A DNA stretch of 8,094 nt from Actinomycetes bacterium (GTDB lineage Bacteria; Actinomycetota; Coriobacteriia; Coriobacteriales; JAEZXW01). A program made the translations under genes and the position numbers. How positions within the stretch are numbered: the stretch's first letter is position 1; each line of letters begins with the position of its first letter. The notes below the pieces were generated by a model. It was given only the letters and a program-made list of their open reading frames with translations, was not told where the DNA came from and did no database searches. The DNA lies in NCBI GenBank assembly GCA_023419515.1, contig JAEZXW010000025.1, forward strand, positions 1 through 8,094. The letters run 5' to 3'. Positions 1 through 5,177 of this stretch are shown here, in pieces.

Positions 1-133
1 CCTTTACACCCGAGACATCTTCGACCTCAGGCTCATCGTAATAGCCCTCATCCTCATACTCTTCATACTCGGGCTGGCGAAAACCACCACTCACGCGTGA
101 AATTTGATCTTTGATGTTGTCAAGAAGTCCCAT
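1..133 (-). CDS. sepF: Cell division protein SepF, N-terminal part (runs off the window edge)
   Basis: Only the first 44 codons are visible. The protein begins MGLLDNIKDQISR, matching the short amphipathic N-terminal helix (MGLLDKLK-type) by which SepF binds the membrane. An acidic, tyrosine-rich linker follows (about residues 20-40, with EYEEYEDEGYYDEPEVED), as expected before the SepF globular domain, which lies outside the window. SepF tethers FtsZ filaments to the membrane and is the main anchor in bacteria lacking FtsA; no ftsA is seen in this cluster. The ATG follows the stop of the upstream yggS-type gene after 2 bases, and an AGGGAG ribosome-binding site lies inside the end of that gene, so the two are probably co-translated. 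The identification rests on the N-terminus plus position and is fairly secure. Confidence 0.82.
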   Translation of the reverse strand, partial: MGLLDNIKDQISRVSGGFRQPEYEEYEDEGYYDEPEVEDVSGVK

Positions 134-135
134 GA

Positions 136-933
136 TTACTCCCTATCAAATAGCGTGCGACCAAGGCGTATGATGGTCGCGCCCTCTTGGATTGCTGCAA
201 TAAAATCCTCACTCATGCCCATCGAAAGTGTAGCCAAGTTCCACGCGTCTCCAACCTCGGTCTGGATCACATCGCGCAAATTTCTACACGCTTCAAAGGT
301 GCGCTGAGCCTTGGTTAAGTTACCTTGCATAGCCATCGTCATAAGTCCTGCAATCTCGATGTTTTTGAGATTGACGAGAATCTCAAGGCTTGCAAGTAAC
401 TCCTGCTCGTCAAAGCCTGACTTACTCTCCTCATGAGAGAGATTAACCTGCAACAGGATGGCTTGGTTTACGTTCGCTGCAGCGGCAAGTTCGTTGAGCT
501 TTTGGGCAAGATGGACGCTGTCAACCGAATGGATGAGACGCACTTTACCCACGACATGACGAGCCTTATTGGTCTGCAAATGACCGATGAGATCAAAGCT
601 TAAACCCGATGCCTGGCATGCCTCGATTGCAGCAAAACGCTCCTGCAAAACGTGGACACGGTTTTCGCCAAACTGTCGATAGCCCGCCTTGATTGCTGAG
701 CAAAAATCATTGCCGACAAGTGTTTTGGAGACCGCAAGAAGCTCAACATCATCGGGATTGCGACCAGCAGATCGCGCCGCTTCGCGGATAGCCTCTTTAA
801 TCTGGGTCTTACGTGCAGCAAAGAACTCTTGCGTTTGTCGATCATTCGCTTGACAGAGATATGACACACGCACGTCGCCAGCTGATGCCCGTGCGGCGTC
901 GTGAATAGCGTGCTGCTGCTTATCGTTGGTCAT
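136..933 (-). CDS. yggS: YggS/PROSC-family pyridoxal-phosphate homeostasis protein
   Basis: 265 residues. This family binds PLP in a single TIM-barrel domain without known catalysis and buffers PLP and linked amino-acid metabolism in the cytoplasm. Visible motifs: the PLP lysine in LLAVSKT (Lys70), FGENRVHVLQ (88-97), FDLIGHLQTNK (113-123; family form WHFIGxLQxNK), VNLSHEESKSGF (163-174), AGLMTM (195-200) and the C-terminal phosphate-binding region LSMGMSEDF...IRLGRTLF (236-262). Family members are usually about 220-235 residues; this one has roughly 35 extra N-terminal residues. The start at 933 is nevertheless preferred because AAAGGAG lies 10 bases upstream, while the in-frame GTG codons near residues 21 and 23 lack an SD. 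The gene follows pgeF by 15 bases and precedes sepF by 2, the usual neighbourhood in Gram-positive and actinobacterial genomes. Confidence 0.93.
   Translation of the reverse strand: MTNDKQQHAIHDAARASAGDVRVSYLCQANDRQTQEFFAARKTQIKEAIREAARSAGRNPDDVELLAVSKTLVGNDFCSAIKAGYRQFGENRVHVLQERFAAIEACQASGLSFDLIGHLQTNKARHVVGKVRLIHSVDSVHLAQKLNELAAAANVNQAILLQVNLSHEESKSGFDEQELLASLEILVNLKNIEIAGLMTMAMQGNLTKAQRTFEACRNLRDVIQTEVGDAWNLATLSMGMSEDFIAAIQEGATIIRLGRTLFDRE
139..144 (-). promoter_or_regulatory. Ribosome-binding site of sepF
   Basis: AGGGAG on the minus strand, 5 bases before the sepF ATG at 133. It is embedded in the last codons of the upstream gene, which supports both the sepF start and translational coupling. 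Confidence 0.6.
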
Positions 934-943
934 ACATGATCAG

Positions 944-950
944 CTCCTTT
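944..950 (-). promoter_or_regulatory. Ribosome-binding site of the yggS-type gene
   Basis: AAAGGAG on the minus strand, 10 bases before the ATG at 933. It overlaps the TAA stop of pgeF (949-951). It decides in favour of the long N-terminus of the YggS-type protein and suggests coupling to pgeF. Confidence 0.7.
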
Positions 951-1797
951 AAGCAGGCAGCCACGCATAGAGTGCGTGACGACCACAGGTCGGCCCCTCG
1001 AGCCGATACGAAAAATACCGCTCAGGATGAGCAGTCGTGCTCAAGTCTTGCTCATATGCCTGAGGCTCAACCAGAGGCTGAATCCCTAGGGTACTCAAGT
1101 CTACCTCGAGTGCTCGAGTAAGCGATAAGTACGGGCGACCCTCGATGAGGCTGAGCACCGACTCACCAAAGCGATCGACAAATTGCATTGCAAGTTCAGG
1201 TGAAACCTCATAGTGCTGCCCGCCAATGTGTGGACCAAAGACCACCTGCACCTCACCTGCATTCACTTGGGCACATGTGGCAACCTCGCGCACCAGCTTG
1301 GATGCAATGCCGCCAATCACTCCTCGCCACCCAGCATGAGCGACCCCAACAGCCTTGCCAGCCACCCAGGCAAGCACGGGTACGCAATCAGCAAAGCAAA
1401 GCTTGAGCGCCACCTGAGGGATGGTGGTAACCAGACCATCAGCATCGAACGCTCCCGCACGCTGAGCGTAATGAGCGACCTCATCCTCGCTCGCTAGTGT
1501 CACAAGATCAGTGCCGTGCACTTGGTTGGGAAATACGGTCGTACTGGGGAGCGGTGAGCCGTGATAGGCCGCTAGCGCCGCAAGAGCGCGATCGTGATTT
1601 TGCACCACATGCCCTGGCTCATCTCCAACATGAAACCCAAGGTTCAGCGAGGCGTAGGGCGCGCGGCTTACTCCACCTGTGCGATGAGTAAAACCAGCGC
1701 AGATATCAAAACCACCTTTGCTAAGCTCAAGCACATCAAATCCCACTCCCAAAGGAGTAACGATGTGCGAAAGCCCAGGCAAAGGTGGTTTCATCAT
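949..1797 (-). CDS. pgeF: PgeF/YfiH-family peptidoglycan-editing factor (laccase-like domain)
   Basis: 282 residues. The YfiH/DUF152 fold is metal-binding. E. coli PgeF hydrolyses UDP-MurNAc-L-Ser, removing products of MurC misincorporation; other members were described as polyphenol oxidases or purine-nucleoside enzymes. The three metal-ligand motifs are present: NQVHG (His94), CFADCVP (Cys138) and VAHAGWRG (His154). FTHRTGGVS (36-44), YASLNLGFHVGD (48-59) and the C-terminal FSYRLEGPTCGRHA (262-275) are also typical. The usual GPxIGxCCYEV segment reads GPHIGGQHYEV (188-198), lacking the cysteines. The start is uncertain: ATGATG at 1797/1794 has no evident SD, and a palindrome sits where one would be expected. 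An in-frame GTG at 1734 has GGGAG 11 bases upstream and would shorten the protein by 21 residues, still ahead of FTHRTGG. It lies 25 bases after ftsZ and close to murC, fitting a wall-precursor editing role. Confidence 0.9.
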   Translation of the reverse strand: MMKPPLPGLSHIVTPLGVGFDVLELSKGGFDICAGFTHRTGGVSRAPYASLNLGFHVGDEPGHVVQNHDRALAALAAYHGSPLPSTTVFPNQVHGTDLVTLASEDEVAHYAQRAGAFDADGLVTTIPQVALKLCFADCVPVLAWVAGKAVGVAHAGWRGVIGGIASKLVREVATCAQVNAGEVQVVFGPHIGGQHYEVSPELAMQFVDRFGESVLSLIEGRPYLSLTRALEVDLSTLGIQPLVEPQAYEQDLSTTAHPERYFSYRLEGPTCGRHALYAWLPA

Positions 1798-1806
1798 CGT
1801 GCGTTA

Positions 1807-1824
1807 AATCTACTGCAGTAGATT
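1807..1824 (-). repeat. 18-base perfect palindrome across the ftsZ stop
   Basis: AATCTACTGCAGTAGATT reads identically on both strands and includes two of the three bases of the ftsZ TAA stop (1823-1825). In RNA it can form a 7-bp stem with a UGCA loop. The stem is AU-rich and has no clear following U-tract, so it is a poor intrinsic terminator. It ends 9 bases before the first pgeF ATG and could be a processing, attenuation or protein-binding site, or chance. Confidence 0.6.
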
Positions 1825-2947
1825 ACAGATTACCGTTCTTCAAGAAATCAGGCATCTCAAGATCAGGGTTATCAAAACGGGTGAACGAAGAAGCGTTCTG
1901 GGTGTGCATGCGGCTTTGTGCAGCCTGACGCGACTCAGCACTCTTGCGAGCCGACACTGAGTGATCGAAGTCAAGCATGCCAGCTTGGGCGCTGTGATCG
2001 CTAAAACCCGTTGCGATAACGGTGATGCGAAGCTGATCATTGAGCGACTCATCAACAACCGTACCCATGATGATGTTAGCTTCATCATCAAGGTTAGACT
2101 TAATCAGGCTGACCGCCTCACTAATCTCGTGAATACCAAGGCTACGATCAGCTGCGATAGAGATGAGGATACGATCAGCGCCCTCGATTGAGCTCTCGAG
2201 CAGGCGTGAAGCGATTGCCTCCTGAGCAGCTTCGAGTGCGCGGTTCTCACCAGAAGCAATACCGATACCCATAACAGCATCGCCAGCGTCCTTGATAACC
2301 GTGCGAACATCAGCAAAGTCAAGGTTGATAATACCAGGGACGGTGATCAAGCCCGTAATACCTTGGATACCCTGGCGCAGGACATCGTCAGCAAATGAGA
2401 ATGCCTCAAGCATTGAGATCTTCTTCTCAGCGACATCAAGGAGACGATCGTTTGGAATAACGATGAGTGCGTCAACAACCTCAGCCAGACGCTCAATACC
2501 AGATTCAGCAGAACGCTCGCGCTTAAAGCCCTCAAAGGTAAATGGCTTGGTTACAACACCGACGGTCAATGCGCCGATCTCGTTTTTAGCAATGTCAGCA
2601 ACAACAGGGGCAGCTCCGGTACCAGTGCCGCCACCCTCGCCTGCCGTGACAAAGACCATGTCAGCGCCAGCCAGAGCATCCTTAATAGCGCTGCGACTTT
2701 CCTCAGCAGCCTGCTCACCAATCTCTGGATTGGAGCCAGCACCGAGACCCTTGGTCAGATCAGTGCCGATGTGAACCTTGACATCAGCCTCACTAATATC
2801 AAGTGCTTGAGCATCGGTGTTAACGACGATGAAATCAACGCCTTTGACGCCGGTCTCAATCATGCGGTTGACTGCGTTTGTACCAGCACCGCCAACACCA
2901 ACTACCTTGATAATGGCCAAGTAGTTGTTATTGTCTTTTTGCGCCAT
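1823..2947 (-). CDS. ftsZ: Cell division GTPase FtsZ
   Basis: 374 residues, a normal length. This tubulin-like GTPase polymerises at mid-cell into the Z ring and organises septal wall synthesis. GTP-binding elements: IKVVGVGGAGTNAVNRM (13-29), VNTDAQAL (42-49) and the tubulin signature TAGEGGGTGTGAAP (101-114), with Glu before the glycines as in mycobacterial FtsZ. The T7 loop NLDFADV (208-214) carries the two aspartates that complete the neighbour's GTPase site. After the core (to about 317) there is a short variable linker of roughly 40 residues and the C-terminal peptide DLEMPDFLKN (362-371), which docks SepF and other partners. The ATG at 2947 follows GGGGGA by 6 bases. The gene is preceded by the only long intergenic region here, consistent with its own promoter, and followed after 25 bases by pgeF. 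Confidence 0.98.
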   Translation of the reverse strand: MAQKDNNNYLAIIKVVGVGGAGTNAVNRMIETGVKGVDFIVVNTDAQALDISEADVKVHIGTDLTKGLGAGSNPEIGEQAAEESRSAIKDALAGADMVFVTAGEGGGTGTGAAPVVADIAKNEIGALTVGVVTKPFTFEGFKRERSAESGIERLAEVVDALIVIPNDRLLDVAEKKISMLEAFSFADDVLRQGIQGITGLITVPGIINLDFADVRTVIKDAGDAVMGIGIASGENRALEAAQEAIASRLLESSIEGADRILISIAADRSLGIHEISEAVSLIKSNLDDEANIIMGTVVDESLNDQLRITVIATGFSDHSAQAGMLDFDHSVSARKSAESRQAAQSRMHTQNASSFTRFDNPDLEMPDFLKNGNL

Positions 2948-2953
2948 CGAGTT

Positions 2954-2959
2954 TCCCCC
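2954..2959 (-). promoter_or_regulatory. Ribosome-binding site of ftsZ
   Basis: GGGGGA on the minus strand, 6 bases before the ATG at 2947, in an otherwise A-rich stretch. It fixes the ftsZ start just ahead of the first beta strand. Confidence 0.65.
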
Positions 2960-2985
2960 GTTTTCTACTGCCTTTATTCTGCGTA

Positions 2986-3010
2986 TACCTTGAAGTTAAC
3001 CTTGAAGGTA
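2986..3010. repeat. Imperfect inverted repeat upstream of ftsZ (possible operator)
   Basis: On the plus strand the outer arms are TACCTT and AAGGTA. The 12-base half-sites match in 10 of 12 positions around a central A. The same segment contains CCTTGAAG twice as a direct repeat with a 12-base period (2988-2995 and 3000-3007), and AAGGTA is repeated in tandem at 3005-3016. It lies 38 bases upstream of the ftsZ ATG and covers the weak candidate -10 box. Operator function is inference from symmetry and position only. Confidence 0.4.
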
Positions 3011-3173
3011 AAGGTATTGACAATAAATTGAATACTTGCACATCTTGAGCGCAGCGACAACGCCAAACGATGAAGAAATCGACTAAATCGTGGGCAGAAG
3101 CACAGAAAAAGCTCCACGAATGAGATTAAAGCTTAAACTCTCACGCGAAACTTTAATGTTAGATCTGGCTGGT

Positions 3174-3296
3174 TCACTTAAGATTTGCCTTGATGGCGAG
3201 CTCTGTGAAGTATCTGAGTAAGGTAGATACGTCGCCCAAGTTGCCAGGCTCTGCTATAACCGAGCCGTCAAATGAGCCAGCACTTTCTAGCGCCCT
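3174..3296 (-). other. Stop-free segment overlapping and following the ftsQ stop (possible lost or frameshifted tail)
   Basis: In the frame offset by two from ftsQ, 40 codons are open between an upstream TGA and the TGA at 3174-3176. There is no ATG or GTG start in this frame. The translation contains SAGSFDGSVIAEPGN and STLLRYFTELAIKANLK, which reads like a protein C-terminus with an amphipathic end rather than noise. It could be a former extension of FtsQ separated by a frameshift, a gene remnant, or chance, since a 40-codon open run is not rare. I do not recognise a family. Confidence 0.25.
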
Positions 3297-4294
3297 TCAA
3301 GTCCTCGCCAGGCAGGCTGTTCAGGCACACGCACGTTGATGTAGGTTACCTCGTCGCGATGCTGATCCAGAAGTGCACTGATCACTTGCTCCTTGAGAGT
3401 AAGCTGCGAGGGCGCTCCTACCGAAATCTCAACACCACTTTTGAGCGCAAGTGTGATGGATTCTTTGCTCGGCGCAGCAATACGCACGATCTGGCCGGAC
3501 AGATAATCAGAAAAACCTGTCAAATATTGGATGGCGCCCGTGACACCCTCATCGGTGATGGGTGAGCCAGCAGTCAGCCCCTGCACTGCCTCAATCTCGG
3601 TGATGAGCGCTCTTCCCTCTTGCTGGGCTAGGTCTTTACTCGTCTGGCCTTCTTTTAAGCCCGCTGGTGCCAACCAACGACCATCGCGAGTAACATACCA
3701 CAGCCCCTGATCGCCTTTGAGCTCGACGAGCGCAACTGGTGCACTCTCGGTCACGTAGATCTTTAAGGTGTGCGGAAACTCTTTAACAACCTCAGCCTTT
3801 TCGATCCATGGATTGGTCTCAAGGCGCTTTTCAATCTTTTTACTATCCACAGTTAAAAGCGTCATGCCGTCATGAATATCAGCCAACGTTCCCAACGCCT
3901 CAGGCGAGATGTGATCGCATCGATTTGCCTCGACCTGCTGGATAGCAAACACTGGTGAGAGGTGCAAGACCACACCAACGATGAGGCCAATAACAATGAG
4001 ACCAATGATGCCAAACATCAAAGGCAACGGCGTATTCTTGAAAAGCGATGCCGAACGACGAGGCTTACCAGACTGCGGTTTTCGTTGCGAAGCTCGTGGC
4101 TGAATTGATGGCGCTGAGGTTCTACCCTGCAGGCGCGCGCGATCGTCAGGCTTACTCGAAGACCTGCTCAGGCGGGTCTGGGCAGCTTGTTCACGCTTTT
4201 TTGATTGAATTGAGCGACGCATCGCGCTTGAACGCGGTGAGCGACTACTGGATAAACCCGAGGAATTTGATCTCAGGTTTGAGTCTAACGCCAT
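3287..4294 (-). CDS. ftsQ: Cell division protein FtsQ/DivIB (POTRA domain)
   Basis: 335 residues. FtsQ is a bitopic divisome protein that links FtsL/FtsB-type partners with the septal synthase. The order fits: a cytoplasmic tail (1-86) very rich in Arg, Lys and Ser (about 21 basic to 4 acidic), one membrane segment (about 90-113, LMFGIIGLIVIGLIVGVVL), then the POTRA domain (about 116-185) starting FAIQQVEANRCDHIS, with NPWIEKAEVVKEFPHTLKIYV (161-181) and TESAPVALV following. The beta domain ends in VTYINVRVPEQPAWRG, a family-like C-terminus. The ATG at 4294 has a modest GGTGGA SD and gives a 50-base overlap with murB. The alternative ATG at 4222 (residue 25) lies just after the murB stop but has no SD and still leaves a long tail. 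A 339-base gap to ftsZ follows. Sequence identity is low in this family, but topology, motifs and position make the call strong. Confidence 0.93.
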   Translation of the reverse strand: MALDSNLRSNSSGLSSSRSPRSSAMRRSIQSKKREQAAQTRLSRSSSKPDDRARLQGRTSAPSIQPRASQRKPQSGKPRRSASLFKNTPLPLMFGIIGLIVIGLIVGVVLHLSPVFAIQQVEANRCDHISPEALGTLADIHDGMTLLTVDSKKIEKRLETNPWIEKAEVVKEFPHTLKIYVTESAPVALVELKGDQGLWYVTRDGRWLAPAGLKEGQTSKDLAQQEGRALITEIEAVQGLTAGSPITDEGVTGAIQYLTGFSDYLSGQIVRIAAPSKESITLALKSGVEISVGAPSQLTLKEQVISALLDQHRDEVTYINVRVPEQPAWRGLEGR

Positions 4295-5177
4295 GGCTCG
4301 ATTCCACCCTCTGCCTTACCAACATCATCAATGTCACGACGTCATCAGCAGTGACGTCAGACGTACCAATAATCATATTGAGGTTCTGATCGCTCAGCCG
4401 CGCTCCGCCAACTCGCATGCCATAAACTTCAGCTTCATGCAGAAGTTCAGCTAAAGCGGGGGTCGTGGTTGCCCGAAACACCTCGCCCACTGCCGCTTCG
4501 TGAAGCGGATAGTGAGCTGCTCGATATTCGAGCTCACGTTGCATCTGAACCTTAATCTCATCCTGATCCTTTTGTTCAAGTTCAAAATGAACCTCAACGA
4601 TTACCTCATGTGGATCAAGGGTTGAGCAATGATAATACCAGTCGATGTCGACTGTATCATATGTGGTATAGCCCTTTTGCGGGGCGTATGTCACCACAGT
4701 TTTTACCATCTCACCAATTGCACGCAGGTGATGAGGATCTGCATTGCTCGTCACATTGAGTGAAACCGCACCGCCAACCGTGCCAGGAATACCCGCTAAA
4801 AACTCTAAACCTCCGAGGCTATATTCATGTGCAGCCTGAACGACTTGAGCAACCTGAGCTCCTGCTCCTGCCTTAATAATCCTCGCTTTAAGGTCAACTT
4901 CAACCTGACGGAAAGCTCGGCCGAGCACGATAACCGCTCCACGATATCCGTCGCGTGAAACAAGCACGCCATTACCCTTGCCGAGCACTACCCAAGGAAC
5001 CTGAGTGGTACTGAGCACGGCAAGCGACTGCTCGAGATCGCGCTGGCTTGCCACCCGAATCAAAAGATCACAGGCGCCGCCTGTCTTGAGTCCCACATAG
5101 CGCGCAAGCTGTTCCTCTTCCAACACATCACCCTCGAGGTTTCCCACTAATGAGAGCGCTGCATCAAAGACCGTCAT
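4245..5177 (-). CDS. murB: MurB-family UDP-N-acetylenolpyruvoylglucosamine reductase, divergent active site
   Basis: 310 residues from the ATG at 5177, which overlaps the murC stop as ATGA. An in-frame ATG at 5216 would add 13 residues but has no properly spaced SD. MurB is a cytoplasmic FAD enzyme that uses NADPH to make UDP-MurNAc. Scaffold motifs present: LKTGGACDLL (30-39), VLGKGNGVLVSRDGYRG (64-80), GGLEFLAGIPGTVGGAV (122-138), MRVGGA (254-259) and LKPEIKFLG (299-307) with the conserved Glu302. Departures: the catalytic-Ser motif GSxF(K/R)NP reads GEVFRAT (231-237, Glu232 in place of Ser); the YR of the substrate-binding motif reads YH (His183); GSN of the FAD loop reads GNG (68-70); the NAG after the GIPG motif reads NVT (141-143); and ANFIVN reads LNMIIG (266-271). 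There is no frameshift or stop. It is clearly of the family and in the expected place, but reductase activity is doubtful. Confidence 0.85.
   Translation of the reverse strand: MTVFDAALSLVGNLEGDVLEEEQLARYVGLKTGGACDLLIRVASQRDLEQSLAVLSTTQVPWVVLGKGNGVLVSRDGYRGAVIVLGRAFRQVEVDLKARIIKAGAGAQVAQVVQAAHEYSLGGLEFLAGIPGTVGGAVSLNVTSNADPHHLRAIGEMVKTVVTYAPQKGYTTYDTVDIDWYYHCSTLDPHEVIVEVHFELEQKDQDEIKVQMQRELEYRAAHYPLHEAAVGEVFRATTTPALAELLHEAEVYGMRVGGARLSDQNLNMIIGTSDVTADDVVTLMMLVRQRVESSHGVRLKPEIKFLGFIQ

Larger units (their letters stand above)
2948..3286 (-). promoter_or_regulatory. ftsQ-ftsZ intergenic region, probable ftsZ promoter and leader
   Basis: 339 bases without a recognisable gene. In actinobacteria this gap commonly carries ftsZ-specific promoters, so a promoter is expected, but none matches consensus well. 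The best pair I can find is TTGTCA (3018-3023) and GTTAAC (2995-3000) with a 17-base spacer, weak at -10. A TTTAAT -10-like hexamer at 3125-3130 lacks a good -35. The half nearer ftsZ is visibly more AT-rich than the flanking genes. Structures seen: a 25-base imperfect inverted repeat at 2986-3010, and hairpin-capable arms at 3088-3093/3114-3119 (TCGTGG/CCACGA), 3125-3131/3151-3157 (ATTAAAG/CTTTAAT) and 3210-3215/3225-3230 (GTATCT/AGATAC). No U-tract terminator is evident, so read-through from ftsQ is possible. Confidence 0.5.

Noticed and set aside
1751..1807. Plus-strand AAAGGAG followed by ATG and a 14-codon frame ending at 1807
   Set aside because: It is antisense to the pgeF start region. 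The SD-like string is the complement of pgeF codons, and a 14-residue product has no support.
2292..2774. Plus-strand open frame of 160 codons opposite ftsZ
   Set aside because: It lies entirely antisense to an intact, well-conserved ftsZ, has low-complexity Ser/Ala/Pro content with no family resemblance, and is explained by codon bias of the real gene.
3017..3022. Perfect TTGACA on the plus strand in the ftsQ-ftsZ gap
   Set aside because: No acceptable -10 lies 16-18 bases downstream on the plus strand and no plus-strand gene follows; an antisense promoter cannot be supported from sequence alone.
3174..3286. Riboswitch-like appearance of the GC-rich stretch after ftsQ, with the GTATCT/AGATAC hairpin
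   Set aside because: I could not match it to any riboswitch core, and the segment reads better as a possible coding remnant.
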